A stretch of DNA of 64,000 bases from Solanum dulcamara (GCF_947179165.1 NC_077246.1:68544421-68608420); one strand, 5' to 3'. Shown: positions 1 through 12,679, numbered from the stretch's first letter. Numbers and translations are program-made. The notes: generated by a model from the sequence alone, not told the origin.

Positions 1-1559
1 TTCGTCTGGAAGAGAAAAATGAAGGCGGAGTTATTATTCGGAAGGGTCTACATCCTCACTTATGGCAGAGGTAAAGAAGAAACAAGATCAAAATCCCGTC
101 CTTCTCATTTTAAGGGAGTTGTTCACAAACAAGAGGTAATGGTTTTTACCAAAGAAGGAGATGGTGTGTTGAGGTACCAAAATAGATTGTGTGTACCTGA
201 GGTCGATGATGTTCGAGAGAGGATTATGGATGAAGCGCATAGTTCTAGATACTCTATTCATCCGGGCTCCACAAAAATGTACCATGACTTGAGGGAAATC
301 TATTAGTGGAGTGGATGAAGAGAGATATTGCAAAATTTGTTTCCAAGTGCCCGAATTGCCAACAGGTGAAAGTTGAGCATCAAAGGCCATGTGGTTTATC
401 CCAAAACATAGAAATTCCAGAATGGAAGTGGGAGATGATCAACATGGACTTTATTACGGGTTTGCCAAGGTCCCAAAATCAACATGACTCGATTTGGGTG
501 ATTGTAGATAGAATGACGAAATTAGCTTACTTCTTGGCGGTTAAGACTACTGACACCGCAGAAGATTACACAAAATTATACATTCAAGAGATCGTCAGAT
601 TGCATGGGGTTCCCTTTTCTATCATCTCAGACAGAGTAGCTCAATTCACTTTCTAATTTTGAAAATCTTTTCAGAAGGGGTTAGGTTCGAAGGTGAACTT
701 GAGTATGGCCTTCCATCCCTAGACAGATGGCCAAGCAGAGCGCACCATTCAAACATTGGAAGATATGTTAAGGGCATGTGTGCTTGACTTCAAAGGAAAT
801 TGGGATGATCACTTACCTCTCATAGAGTTTACATATAATAATAGCTATCATGCGAGCATTCAAATGGCTCCTTATGAAGCTTTGTATGGGAGGAGGTGTA
901 GATCGCCAATTGGATGGTTTAAAGTGGGTGAAGTTGAGTTGATTGGTCCCGATTTTGTTCACCAAGCCATGGAGAAGGTGAGAGTCATTCAAAATAGGCT
1001 AAAGACAGCCCAAAGCCGCCAAAAATCTTACACCGACGTGAGGAGGAGAGACTTAGAGTTTGAGGTGGGTGATTGGGTATACTTGAAAGTGTCACCCATG
1101 AAGGGTTTCATGAGGTTTGGGAGGAAGGAGAAGCTCAGTCCTCGATATATTGGTCCTTACCAGATTTCGAAGCGGGTTGGGAGTGTTGCCTATGAATTGG
1201 AGTTACTCTCAGAGCTAGCCTCTATTTATCCAGTATTCCACATTTCAATGTTGAAGAAGTGCTTAGGCAATCCCTCATTGGTAGTCCCCATTAATAGTAT
1301 TGGAGTTAAGGATAGCTTATCCTATGAAGAGGTTCCAGTCCAAATTCTTGATCGTAAAATCCGCAAATTGAGGAACAAAGAGATTGCCTCAGTTAAAGTT
1401 CTGTGGAAAAACCAATTTTTTGAGGAAGCCACATGGGAAGCGGAGGAAGACATGAAATCTAAATATCCCCATCTATTCATGCCTACCGACGAAAATATTG
1501 AAGGTAATGTCCATTTCCTTGACTTGAATTTGTTTATGCATTATGAGTTTGATTGGTAG
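1..1559 (+). pseudogene. Gypsy pol fragment: integrase and chromodomain, broken
   Basis: This is the remnant of the integrase domain of a gag-pol polyprotein. The zinc-binding HHCC region spans about 235-385 ([13 protein letters not shown], then CPNCQQVK). The catalytic core follows, with MDFITGLP, SIISDR and the downstream [16 protein letters not shown] block, so the DDE residues are still recognisable. The last clean frame (756-1559) covers the core end, the GPY/F-type region and the chromodomain-like tail. Lesions seen are a TAG at 304 where the family has Trp, a 1-nt loss just after it, a stop at 654, and a TAG near 719 where Gln is expected. The protein cannot be made intact. The call as Ty3 rather than a pararetrovirus rests on the integrase and chromodomain. 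Confidence 0.9.
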
Positions 1560-1657
1560 CTTGTTTAAGGATTTGATTGGTTGAATGACTGAATTTTGAT
1601 GGTGATTTGTACCCTATGTCCATTTCTGATTTCTCGTCATTCGAGGACGAATGATCC

Positions 1658-1671
1658 CAAGGAGGAGATAA
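1658..1671 (+). other. Polypurine tract of the Ty3 element
   Basis: A purine run (AAGGAGGAGATAA) lies immediately before the TG of the 3' LTR at 1672. It is the expected plus-strand primer site. The same motif (AAGGGGGAGATAT) precedes the 3' LTR of the complete element at 50607, which supports the boundary. Confidence 0.8.
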
Positions 1672-4105
1672 TGTAACACCCCTCAAAAAAAATTCTAAGA
1701 TTCGGACCCTTCTTATATATGGGTAGGGTCGAACTCGAGTATTATGGAGCACATACACGAGTTAAGATGAGTTTTTGAGAAATTAAGCAGCGTTAGAGAT
1801 GATGTGGGGTCATGAAGGACCCTTAGGACCAAGCTAAGTCCAAAAGATCCATCGTGGCTAAGTTTTATGATGCGTTCATATAAGAGGTCGACTTCTAACG
1901 ACCCTATCTTTTGAAAGATGACAATTTGGATGGACCACGACCTATTAAATTAAAGGTCATCGAGTCTTCTTTCCAACGCCACCAAGAATGTAAATTTTGA
2001 AGTTCAGAGACAAAAGATATGACGATCCTAAGATGAACTAGCACAACAGGGATTTCAGGCCTGGGTTGCAATTGCTGGAAAATTGGGCTTGGCGCCACAG
2101 TGGCGCGATGCGCCACTATCGCGCTAGGAACATGCCTCAGTAGTTTGGTACCTGGCGCGGCGCGCCACTATGAGATGTGCAGGGTTTTTTAAGCCAAATT
2201 TCCAAAACCCAGAAAATATGGCCTTGGCGTTGTAAGGGCGCGACGCACCACTATCGCGCCACGAATGTGCCTCAGTAGTTTGGTCCTTGGCGCAGCGCGC
2301 AACTAATAGGTGTGCAGGTTTTTAGGCGAAATCGTCTTGGCACTGCAGTGGCACGACGCGCCTCTATCGCGCTAGGAGCATTTTAACCTATTTTTTAGAA
2401 CTTTTGAGAAGTGGCAATTTGGGAATTTTCCCAAATTATATATGTATCATCCGTGAGCATTTGGGAGCATATTTGTCAGCCCCTCTCTCTCTCTAGAAAA
2501 GCCCTAGAAATCTCTCTCTCTCTCTTCTTCATCTTTTTCTTCTTCTTCTCCATCTACAACAAGGATTTGTTCCAAGAGCTTCAAGAATTCAAGCTTTCCA
2601 TTGAAGGCCCAACAACAAGGTTTTCTTCAAGTCTTCACTAAGGTATGTAAGGTCATTCAAAACATGGGTTGAGTCCACCCATGTGCCCTATACCTTCTTT
2701 GAGGATAAATGCCCATGGGAATAAAGTTTCTTGCTAGAGTTATGTTCAAATAAGTCTTGTCATCCATTAAATCGATTCTTGGTATGTTGATGAGGTTGAG
2801 TCAAGAAACTTCTAAAAAGAGCCTTTATGTGAGTATGAGTTGATGAAGATGAGTTGTTAAATATGCTTTATTGATTTTCTTAACTAGGTGGATTATGATG
2901 AAGGGATGTTATTTTCTTTAAAATGTTGCTTATCTTGAATTGTTGATTTAAAGCCTTGAAGTTGTGATGAGTTTCAAAGATTGATTAAATGGATAGAGGA
3001 AATGATTGGTTATGTTTACACGTTGCTATAAATGTGCATTGAAATTTACTCTTGAAAGATATGATTGGGAGATGTTTGATTGTGATAGAGTTAATGAGTT
3101 GACAAGGTTGAAATGAGACTTGTTGATATGATTTGATTGAGTTGATTAGATGGAGTTTTATGAGCATTGAGTCTTGGGAGGAGTATCAAGCACCGAATTG
3201 GGCAAGAGTACAGTCCATACTCGAACCCAATAACTACGTCGCCAAATGTAGGAGGGGATTGAACCGTTAAAGTCGGATGCTTCCCCAAAATTATTGTCCT
3301 GACATTATAGGACTTGGTTGGATTGGATCCATGATTGGTTGATTCGTTCATGCCCTGGCAAAGCATGAATGGACGCGGCAACAACGTCGGCTTGTTGTAC
3401 TGTCACTAGCTCATAAGTGATGGTTGTCGGATAAGATAAACTCCCATATAGGTCTTGATAGTACTCTGAGTCAAATGGAGTTGAATTGTAGGTGATTGGT
3501 CTCGTCTAAATCATACTCTTGTCTAGACTTAGGGCACTTGATTGAGTTGTTATTTCTCTTGAGTTGAGATTCCGATGTTGATTTGATTCTTCCTTGATTT
3601 TCATTTCATTCGGCCATTTTACATACTCGTACATTCCATGTACTGACGCCATTTGGCCTGCATCGTTTCATAATGCAAAGACAGGTACTAGAGATCATCA
3701 ACCGGCGCACCATTGAAGATTCACACAATCCCAGCTAGTTGGTGAGTCCTCCTAGTTTCCGGAGGATGTTGAGTTTTTTTGTATAGTCTTGTGTTGTTTT
3801 CTTTATCTTGATTGTTGGTAGTCATGGGCTTGTCATTGGCACCTCCTAGACTTTGATAGAGGCTTCATAGACTAGAGTGTGGGGAGGTTGGACTGTTATT
3901 TTGAGAAGTCTTATCATATTTGTTTTGATGAGTTGATGGTGATTGGCCTTCGGCCCTTATATTATGAATAGTGTATTTATGATTGAGTCTTCCTCCGAGT
4001 GAATGTGAATGAATGATAGTGTGACTGAATCTGGTGGTTCGCTTGAAGGCCAGAAATGGCTTTCGAGTGCCGGTTGCGCTTATGGTATCCTCCCGGGGCG
4101 TGACA
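1672..4105 (+). repeat. 3' LTR, Del-like family (TGTAACACCCC...GTGACA)
   Basis: A 2434-bp LTR with TG...CA ends. It contains GC-rich GGCGC palindromes around 2090-2370, a CT-rich leader around 2485-2545, and a consensus splice donor AGGTATGTAAGG at 2641. Its 3' end has the block GTACTGACGCCATTTGGCCTG and a TCCCGGGGCGTGACA terminus. The same landmarks occur in order in the LTRs at 13598-16629, 45575-48925, 50607-53957, 55379-58626 and 62698 onward, so these are one family. Short ORFs inside are not genes. Confidence 0.92.
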
Positions 4106-4677
4106 AATAGCTTCTAAGTAAGTTTGTAATATTTAGATGGCTTAAATTGAACACACATCTGTTTGTGAAAGAGAATGATTTTTCTGAAAAGTTAGCATAC
4201 GATAGCTTGCAATAGACTAGGCACTCATTCTTTTTCAATGTTGTTATCTATTTTTGTAACAGAAAATACAATTACTTTTTGTGCTTAAACTACCTTCTAA
4301 AAATATTTGACATTTCTCTCATTATTTTTCAAAGGCAAAAGTTGGTCAAGAAGAAAATAAGTTAAATTACTCAAAAATATTAAATTATTTGTCATGCATG
4401 TATGGTGTGTTCCACATAAAGTCAGCATAAATGGCCTACAAATCCTGCCTTTACACCTCAAGATGAGATTAAAGAAAAAGGTAAGATAAGGTAACTGTCT
4501 TAAAAGAGAAGTTAATATAATCTAGAACTGTTGGCCCTATGTAACAGGTTGAAATATTTGAATGGCTATTTTTTTCCCTTTGCCTGATTTATTGCGCAAC
4601 AAATCAAAGATCATGGATGACTCATTCCTGGTCAACAACCACTACTTAACTTTAATGTCATCAATCCGTATCATTAT
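4106..4677 (+). promoter_or_regulatory. Upstream region of GEM-like copy 1, distal part
   Basis: This stretch holds no gene. It is homologous to 17325-17990 upstream of GEM-like copy 2, for example the shared blocks GTCATGCATGT(A/G)TGGTGTGTTCC and CACATAAAGTCAGCATAAATGG. It is therefore the duplicated 5' flank of the gene. Homology begins right after the upstream LTR and is interrupted by the copia element at 4678, resuming at 9542. Confidence 0.7.
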
Positions 4678-4859
4678 TGTGAGAAATATAGGATAAAAAT
4701 ATTATTAAATTGTGTAAAAACAATATTACACAAAGACCCTATTTATAGACACTATAAAACAATATAAAAAAATTCTTTACCAAGTAGGACACTACAAACT
4801 ATTCCTAATTCTATTTCTATTGTAAGTAGGATTGTGTACATCTATTTTGTATTCTAACA
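4678..4859 (-). repeat. 3' LTR of copia element (short, 182 bp)
   Basis: The plus-strand sequence runs from TGTGAGAAATATAGG to TATTCTAACA and is matched by 9366-9536 with several substitutions and a small indel. On the element's own strand this is the 3' LTR, since the polypurine tract lies beside it. Confidence 0.92.
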
Positions 4860-5052
4860 CTCTCCCTCAAGCCGGTGCATACAAATCATATGTACCTAGC
4901 TTGTTACAAATATAATTAATACGAGGACGAGTGAGGGACTTGGTGAAGATATCTGCAAGTTGATCGCTTAACTTCGCAAACTTTGTAACAATATCTTCTA
5001 ATAGTATCTTCTCTCTGACAAAGTGACAATCAATCTCAATGTTCTTAGTCCT

Positions 5053-8000
5053 CTATAGAAATACTGGATTTGATGCGATATGAAGGGCCGCTTGATTATC
5101 ACACACAAGTTCCATATCACCGGTTACTCCAAATTTTAGTTCTCTCAACAACTGTTTGATCCAAACTAGCTCACATGTTGCTACAACCATTGCTCGATAT
5201 TCTGCTTCTACACTAGATCGAGCAACCACACTTTGTTTCTTAATTTTCCACGACACCAAATTACCTCCTACTAAAACACAATATCCGGATGTGGAACGTC
5301 TATCAGAAGGTGATCCTGCCTAATTAGCATCAGTATATCCGGTGATATCTCATAGCCGTGATCCTTGAAGAGTTGTCCTTTATTGGGAGCTGACGTTATA
5401 TATCGCAGAATATGAATAACTTCATCCCAATGACTATCAAAATGAGAAATCATAAACTGACTTACAACACATATAGGAAAAGAGATGTCGGGTCTAGTCA
5501 CTGTGAGATAATTCAACTTTCCAACCAGCCATCTATACCTTTCAGAATTACTAAGTGTCTCCCCCTGTCTTGGAAAGAGTTTAACATTTGGATCCATAAG
5601 AGTGTCAATAGGTCTACATCCCGTCATTTCTATCAATGTCTAAGTCATACTTGCATTGAGAAATAAAAATACCTAATCTAGAATGAGCAACCTCAACACC
5701 TAGAAAATACTTCAACCTGCCAAGGTCTTTAGTATGAAAATGCTGAAAAAAGATGTTGCTTTAAATTAGTGATACCATCTTGATCATTGCCATTGATAAT
5801 GATATCATCAACGTAAACAACTAAATAAATACACAAATTTGGTGCAAAATGCCGGTAGAAGACAAAGTGATCAGCTCCACTATGAATCATGTCAAACTGC
5901 TGAATTACTATGCTGAACTTCCCAAACTAGGCTCGAGGAGACTGTTCCAGACCATAGAGTGACCTACACAATCGACATACAAGGGTACTAGACTCCCCCT
6001 GAGCAACAAAATCAGGTGGTTGCTCCATATAAACTTCTTCCTCAAGATCACCATGCAAAAAGCATTCTTAATGTCCAACTGATGAAGAGGCCAATAACGG
6101 ACGACAACCATAGATAGAAAAAGACGAACAAGTGCTATTTTAGCCACGGGAGACAAAGTATCACTATAATCTAGCCCAAATATCTAAGTATACCCTTTGG
6201 TAACAAGGCGAGCATTTAGTCGATCCACCTGACCGTCTAGACCAATTTTGACTGCATAAACCCAACCCCAACCAACAGTTGATTTTCCTGCAGGAAGGGA
6301 AACAAGCTCCCAAGTACCACTCGTATGTAAAGCAGACATCTCATCAATCATAGCCTGCCTCCAACCAGAATGAGATAGTGCTTCACCTATAGTCTTAGAA
6401 ATAGAACTAGAGGACAAAGATGATACAAAGGCATAATGTGGTGAGGATAAACGATGATAACTCGAGAAACTATAATGTGGGCTAGCATTTCGAGTGGATC
6501 ATATACATTTTGAAGTGTAATCGGTTGGCCATGAGGAGGCAAGTCTGTAGTAGGAGCAGGGTCCAGCATATGAAATGAATCATCTGGGACAATAAGTGGA
6601 CGCGGACGACGATGATAAGTCAGAAGTGGTGGCACTATAAATGGAGATGTAGGAGAGACCTTAGATTCCTCAAAAGTTGGTACAGGTAAGATTTGAGGTA
6701 TGGGTAAGACACTTGATGTATCTGGATGATCAGAAGATGTATAATAAGGTTGAGATTCAAAGAATGTGACATCAGTGGACATAAGGTATCGATGAAGTTC
6801 AGGTGAATAACAACGATACCTTTTTTGAACTCAAAAGTAACCAAGAAAGACACATTTGAGGGCACGAGGGGCTAATTTATCTTTCCTAGAGGCTAAGTTA
6901 TGAACAAAGCATGTGCTCCCAAAGATACGAGGAGGGATAGAGTAAAGACATAACTGAGGAAACAGTATGGAATATGGAACCTGATTTTGAATAGAGGATG
7001 AGAGTATTCTATTAATTAAATAATAAGACGTAAGGACTGCATCTCCCCAAAAATGCAACGGAATATGACATTCAATAAGAAGAGTGTGAGCGGTCTCAAT
7101 GAGATGCATATTCTTCCTTTCTGCTACATCATTTTGTTGAGGGGTGTACGAACAAAATGTTTGGTGAATAATTCCATGGTGAGTCATAAACTCCTAAAAT
7201 TGGGAGGATAAGTATTCTAAGGCATTATCACTACAAAAAGTACGAATAGAAATACCAAATTGATTTTGTATTTCAACAAAGAAACTTTTGAATATAGAAA
7301 ATAACTCAGAACGATCTTTCATTAAGAAAACCCAAGTGCATCTTGAATAATCATCAATGACACTAACAAAATCTTAAGGGTGAACTAACTCTATTAAGAT
7401 CCCAAACATCAGAATGAACTAATGAAAAAAAAGACTCAGAATGACACTCAATACTACGTGAAAACGTAGCACGAGTGTGTTTCCCAAGTTGACATGACTC
7501 ACAATCTAAACTAGAAACTAGGCACCATCTTTTGCAGCTTGGATAGACTCGGATGTCCCAAACGTTTTTGAATTAGGTCTGGAGGATTTGTAACGGAGCA
7601 TGCTGTGAAGGAATTTGAAGATGTAAGATAGTAAAGGCCTTGTGATTCATGTCCGGTGCCAATCGTCTGTCTTGTACTGCGGTCCTGTATGAGAAAAAAA
7701 TCATCAAAAAAGAATATGCCACAATGTAAGGCATGCTTCAAACGACTAACAAATGCTATATTAAAAGGAGAGCCAAGGACATAAAGAACAGAGTCTAGAG
7801 TGACATTAGATAAGGGTTTGTCTTTGCCAACCCCTCTTGGTTTTGTTTGGATCCCATTAGCTAAAGTAATAGCTGGAAGAGATTGTGAATAAAAAATATC
7901 AGACAAAAGTGATTTATTACTAGAGGTATGATCAGAAGCGCCTGAGTCCATGAATCATGATCCAAGATTACTAGATTGTGAAACACAAGCAAAAGAATTA

Positions 8001-9062
8001 TCCGTAAAAGAAACATCAGGTTATGCAACTGAAGCTACTTGTGGTTACGTTTTCTTACTTGCTCGATATTGGACGAACTCATCATATTCTGTATGAGCAG
8101 TATGAGCATTATTGGATAAGTGATTAGGCTGAGCCACAGATGCTACTTGTGGAGATGTCTGCTTACTTGCACGATTTCGAAGGAACTCATTATATTACTT
8201 TAGAACAATAATATCATAACTTGGTGGTGGACCATGAAAAATTAACATATGTCACGAGTATCCCAAGTTTATAACAGTAACTACACTTGGATTGAGGTTT
8301 TCCAAAAGGCCCTCCTCCTCGACAATTCTCCATGGATTGATATATTCATTTTTCTATTTTGAGATGCAAGAACGGAGGAGTAAATGGTGGGTGATAAGGC
8401 TAGTTTGTGACTGGGAGGAGCAGCAAGACGAAGTAGATGAGAGAATAATTCATCAATTGTAGGAACTACAGAACTAGCTAAAATATGATCACGCACTGAA
8501 TCATGGTCAGTAGGAAGACTAACAAGTGTAAGAACTAGAAACAACGTCTGTCTGTGCTCTTGTTATTTTTCCACATTTGTAGTAACTGGCATCAACGTTT
8601 CAAATTCCTTCATGACTGCTTGTACCTGCCCCAAGTAAGTAGATATATCGAAATCTTATTTCTTTAAGTTGGTCATTCGAGATATCACATCATAGAATCG
8701 AGATATGTCATTAGTGTATAAAGAATGAGCCTTTTCCCAAACTGAATAACATGTCTGGGATGGGTGAAACAAAGGCATCAACTTGGAATCAATAGATCGT
8801 CATAAGAGACTACATAATTGAGCATCAACCTTCACTCATTGTGCTTTGTCTTTTGCATCTTCCTCTCTAGCCTTTGCCTTTTCATCTACCACATAAGCAT
8901 TATTGGTTAAGTGATCTTGGACGCCTTGAGACTTACACCACAACTCAACTGAGGATGCCTAAGCTAAATAGTTTGAGCTTCCCATTAATGGTTCCGAAGT
9001 AATCATAGGGCTAGAACTTCCTATATTTTTGAAGCTAAAAATATCAACCCCTAACGACATAT
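5053..9062 (-). pseudogene. Copia gag-pol, multiply broken
   Basis: Read on the minus strand, gag starts near 9062 (MSLGVDIFSF) and its best open part is 8281-8544. The aspartic protease motif DSGASDH starts the frame at 7951. A GAG-pre-integrase motif (GHPSLSKLQK) is near 7530, and the integrase part (SYTPQQNDVAERKN) is in 6831-7187. The reverse transcriptase begins near 6400 and keeps the YVDD box at 5804-5815. RNase H ends with SVVARSSVEAEYRAM near 5200. Frames are interrupted by stops and shifts between almost every domain, so no polyprotein can be made. The family is a plant Ty1/copia element; I do not assign a clade. Confidence 0.9.
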
Positions 9063-9365
9063 TAGGAAAAGAAAAAGGAAATATATAGGAATCAGGAATC
9101 TGGAAAATTCAGATCTGTCCGAAAACTAGAAAAGACAGATCTGACTGCCTAAAAAAAGTTCCAGTCGTCGGAAACTGGAAAAGACAGATATGACTGTCGG
9201 AAACTGATCAAAATCAAAATATAATTAGATAGTCAGTCTCGAGATGCAGAGGTGACCTCACTGGAAAAAAACAAAAAATTCAAAAATTGGCTGGAAACTG
9301 CCACACGTGCCTGAAACAGATTGGGTTTTCTTTCTTGTAAGTTTCTCACCAATGCTTTGATACCA

Positions 9366-9536
9366 CGTGAGAAATATAGGAGAAAAATATTATTGAGTTG
9401 TGTAAGAACAATATTACACAAAGACCCTATTTATACACACTATAAAATAATTCTTTTCCAAGTAAGATACTATAAACTATTCCTAATTCTATTCTTATTC
9501 TAAGTAGGATTGTGTACACTTATTTTTATTCTAACA
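9366..9536 (-). repeat. 5' LTR of copia element
   Basis: A 171-bp LTR matching 4678-4859. Its outer base has changed (CGTGAGAAAT instead of TGTGAGAAAT). It adjoins the tRNA-Met primer site at 9349-9365 and is followed by the TSD ATTAT. Confidence 0.92.
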
Positions 9537-9541
9537 ATTAT

Positions 9542-9962
9542 CTTGTCAACCTAGATCATACAAGACTAATAAAACTACATTGAGAAAATTCTCTTACTTT
9601 TACTCAACTTGTAAAAGGAGGTTACATCACAAAGCAAATCTTCCAACTCAAAAGTTGACAACACCGCATGTGCACACAAATCTTCAAAATAAAATAAGGC
9701 AGCATAAGATAGTTTACTATAGTTGAAAAGACAGCTAAAAGAAGACATTTTCAAAACCATTGCGGCAAATTGAGAAATATACTATTTTGATGACCCATAG
9801 CTGACTCATGTAACAGTTAGTAGTTAAAAGATTCATCAACTTCTCCCAAACTGCTGTGTATATATATAGTGCTGCAAGGAATGTTCTTAAACCATCAACC
9901 GAAACATAATAATATCTCAGTTACCTTCACAATAGCAATTCTCTTCAAAATCAGAAGTCACA
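9542..9962 (+). promoter_or_regulatory. Proximal promoter and 5' UTR of GEM-like copy 1
   Basis: A TATA-like box (TGTATATATATAG) lies at 9857-9869, about 95 bp before the ATG. Upstream at 9787-9812 is the block GATGACCCATAGCTGACTCATG, containing TGACTCA (bZIP/AP-1-like). The block is also upstream of the other copies near 19028 and 43383, as is the 5' UTR stretch CTTAAACCATCAACC. Conservation across three copies suggests a common promoter. Function is inferred, not shown. Confidence 0.65.
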
Positions 9963-11150
9963 ATGAAGAACTTACTCAGTGGAAATGAGGTGGGTGTTCC
10001 CATGAGTTCAGCAGTATACTCATTTGAACGGCAGCCAAAAAGACTACTGTCTCTATCCGCTTTCTTGTATCAGTTATAAATAGTATTAATGACATGTTCT
10101 TGAATGTGCAGGAAACACTGTGATTAGTAAGATAAACAAACTTGGAGAAAGGATGGACTGTCTTGCACAAGGCATCCGTGAACATGGTGAGCACTTATAT
10201 TCATGATGAACTTTAAAATATTAATCGAAAAGTTACTTAGACAATATTTTGTTTAAGCTGAAAACGAGTATTTAGCGGTTGAAATCGTATACGGGCATGA
10301 GTTTATTTGGAAAATAAAAAGTTAGAAATATTGTGAATGAAAACCATCATCCCACTAGAAAAACATCTTAAACAAGTTCTTTAATAATTTCACTACTTCA
10401 AATATTGAAGTTCAATATTTATAAACATGGCGCCAAACATCAATTTGCAAATAATGACATCAGTATTTTCAAGTGAAACCATGGCCAAACACAAGTGTAA
10501 ATCTAAAGAACAACTGATAAAGGGAGTCAAGATGTACAAAAATTTGTGCAACAAGCACTATTTAAATGTATGAAAGAAAATACTGATTATAAAGTCCTTA
10601 ATATTTAAACTTTTATCATGCAGTGAGCCTTAGTCCGAAGTTAACAGAGACTGTGAAGGGAAAATTGAGCCTTGGAGCGAAGATTCTTCAAGTGGGAGGG
10701 TTGGAGAAGATATTCAAGCAGAAGTTTAGTGTTAGAAATGATGAAAAGCTATTAAAGGTTTGTCAATGCTATTTATCAACTACAGCTGGTCCAATAGCAG
10801 GACTTCTCTACATCTCTACCGATAAGATTGCTTTCTGCGTGAGAGATCAATAAAGGTCTTATCTCCAACTGGAAAGTTGCTTAGAATCTACTATAAGGTA
10901 CCACTCAGCTTCGTTTTTATTTTAACTCTTAATTTTCTAGTAACATGAAACATCATCTAATAGACCAGTTCACAATTGCAGGTATCGATCCCAATAAGTA
11001 AGATAATGAAAGCAAAAGAGAGTGAAAATAGGGAAAAACCATCACAGAAGTTTATACAAGTAATTACAGAGGATGATTTTGAGTTCTGGTTTATCGGATT
11101 CCTTAATTATCAAAAGAGCTGAGATATCTGCAGCAGGCAATTTCAAGTAC
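9963..11150 (+). pseudogene. GEM-like protein (GRAM domain), copy 1, pseudogene
   Basis: Recognisable exons are exon 1 from 9963 (MKNLLSGNEVGVPMSSAVYS), exon 2 10112-10186, exon 3 10624-10897 and exon 4 from 10982. The products of this plant family (GLABRA2-expression-modulator-like) carry a GRAM lipid/protein-binding domain and are usually stress- or ABA-related. The core here is LSLGAKILQVGGLEKIFKQK followed by CYLSTTAGPIAGLL. Lesions: exon 1 has lost its 3' part and reads into a stop after FLYQL; exon 3 lacks one base near 10839 (TGCGTGAG where the others have TGCAGTGAG); exon 4 has a further 1-nt loss near 11117 giving a stop. The splice sites of introns 2 and 3 are intact. Called a pseudogene with high confidence. 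Confidence 0.88.
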
Positions 11151-12003
11151 TTCAAGTAGCTAAGAAGATAACTTCTAGTTTTTCATTTGGTTTCCGAATA
11201 CACCCATTCATTAATGAATGTACAGATCTCTTCAAACATGTAACTAGCTCCATTCCTCAATGGAGGGTTTAGAGTTTTTAGGCTTTGAGCCCTTGCTGTC
11301 AATACGAATGTATAAACTTTATTGTAAAACTAATGCAGTCAGATTCATCTTTTGGGACTTAGCAGAGTCATCACTTCCTATTTGACCATTTGAGTAGCAG
11401 ATCGTTATGGGAACCCAAATTTGAGGTAGTGTACATTCTAACATAACAAGTTCAATGGGTAATAACAAGGTACTTTGTGTTGTTAAAGCACTTATCCTTC
11501 TTATAGAGAATGACTGTAATGCATATAATTCTGTGAGGAGCTACGGAATTGTTAAATATCTGATACAACAGGAAACAGTGACAAACTATATAATGCAAAC
11601 TGTTACCAAAAAAGGCTGGATAAATTCTTAAAGGGATTAGTAAATTTCTAGTGTAGCGGGGACATAGTAGCTAATTCCACTAATATAAATATTGAAGTAG
11701 TGCCGCTCGGTTAAAACATGTCTCCCGTTATTGTTGATCATCCATACCTTGTGGTGTGTGCTGTGCCTTTGCGTCATTCCTTGCACAACAAACTTTTCTT
11801 TGGGATGGACATGGCTTTCTTCTGTTGCCAAAGCGAATGCCTGATGAGGCGCGATTATCACCAAAAACTTTGGACATGGCATCCAATAGGCATTGTACGC
11901 CGTACATGTTCAGATCACTTATATGTTGCCTATCACTACCTTGCAATAAGATGTTGAACTCATTACTTGAAGGTCCTAACTATCAAAAGCATTCACTAAG
12001 GAT
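11151..12003. other. Intergenic, downstream of GEM-like copy 1
   Basis: The first few hundred bases match the 3' flank of copies 2 and 3 (for example the blocks around 11210-11300). From about 11640 the sequence is unique in the window. Short overlapping ORFs on both strands there (11637-11957) resemble nothing I recognise, and I do not call them genes. Confidence 0.5.
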
Positions 12004-12153
12004 TTTGTTGTGGGTCTACCTATCACCACGGGTGGTTATGACTCTATTTGGGTGGTTATTGAAAAATTGACCAAGTCCTCCCATTTCATCCCAGTAAGGG
12101 TGAAGTATATGGTGGAGAAGTTAGCCCAACTGTACATCAGACTATCGAGTGCA
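12004..12153 (+). pseudogene. Ty3/gypsy integrase core fragment
   Basis: The plus strand reads DFVVGLPITTGGYDSIWVVI followed by EKLTKSSHFIPVRVKY and EKLAQLYIRL, which is the first part of the integrase catalytic core with its leading Asp. It is isolated: no LTR, no other domain and no downstream DDE residues nearby. It ends shortly before the copia element at 12197. It is a relic of an older, otherwise lost Ty3 insertion. Confidence 0.8.
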
Positions 12154-12196
12154 TGGTCGTAAAAGTGCTAAGAGCAAATTACGGTTAGTTTGCTAC

Positions 12197-12588
12197 TATT
12201 ACGGAAATACTGTAGGTTAACTAGCACACAATCACAAACAAAGAAAATAGAGAAGAAAAATAACACAAGGATTTAATGAGGTTCGACTAGGCCTAATCCT
12301 CCAAGCAAAAGCAGAGAGTTTTCTACTATGAAAGAGAAGAAGAAGTGTACAATGCTCTCAAGCCATTAGGACTACATTGTAGATCCTCTGCCTCCTATAG
12401 ATTCCCAACTATATCCCCTATATATATAGATCCCAAGTAGTCCCAAACCTATAAGGAAAAGGTTCTTCCAATTCTAGAAGGACAATATATTCCTTTTCCA
12501 AATCTATTAGGACAAAGGATCTCCTAAACCAATAGGGGTTATGAATTTCCTAAAATACACAAGAGAAAAATTCAAGAAATAATTAAAA
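12197..12588 (-). repeat. 3' LTR of second copia element
   Basis: A 392-bp LTR. Landmarks such as AAGAAGTGTACAATGCTC and CCTATATATATAGATC recur in the right LTR after the nested solo LTR (16660-16760). It carries an uninterrupted version of the site where the SINE entered the other LTR (around 12545-12560). Confidence 0.88.
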
Positions 12589-12679
12589 AATCTTCCCCTT
12601 GGCTTGAATTCCTTTTATCAATAGGAATAACATCTATTTGCCTTGCCCTCAGCCCTCCGAAGGGTTTACTAAACAGAAC

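Larger units (their letters stand above)
1..4105 (+). mobile_element. Ty3/gypsy chromovirus (Del/Tekay-like), 3' part with 3' LTR
   Basis: The window opens inside the integrase-coding part of an LTR retrotransposon read on the plus strand. The order is integrase, C-terminal chromodomain-type tail, polypurine tract and a 2.4-kb LTR beginning TGTAACACCCC and ending GGGCGTGACA. The tail motif [20 protein letters not shown] followed by a TWEAEEDM block is typical of Del/Tekay chromoviruses. The 5' half lies outside the window, so the TSD cannot be confirmed; the 5 bp after the LTR are AATAG. The coding part has several stops and a frameshift, so the copy is dead. It sits immediately upstream of the first GEM-like locus and truncates homology with the upstream region of copy 2. 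Confidence 0.92.
4678..9536 (-). mobile_element. Ty1/copia retrotransposon, full length but inactivated
   Basis: A 4859-bp element on the minus strand, flanked by the perfect 5-bp TSD ATTAT (4673-4677 and 9537-9541). It has short LTRs (182 and 171 bp). The primer binding site lies next to the right LTR (minus-strand TGGTATCAAAGCATTGG, 9349-9365), matching initiator Met-tRNA. A polypurine tract (minus-strand TTGAGGGAGAG) adjoins the left LTR near 4862. Order on the minus strand is gag, protease, integrase, reverse transcriptase, RNase H, which is the copia order. It is inserted in the upstream region of GEM-like copy 1. Substitutions and indels between the LTRs and many stops show it is not recent. 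Confidence 0.95.

Noticed and set aside
1..1559. Possible integrated plant pararetrovirus
   Set aside because: Integrase, a chromodomain-like tail, LTRs and tRNA-Met primer sites in this and the related elements identify Ty3 retrotransposons; no movement or coat protein genes were seen.
11637..11957. Overlapping ORFs on both strands downstream of GEM-like copy 1
   Set aside because: No recognisable domain, no splice context and competing frames; left as unannotated intergenic DNA.
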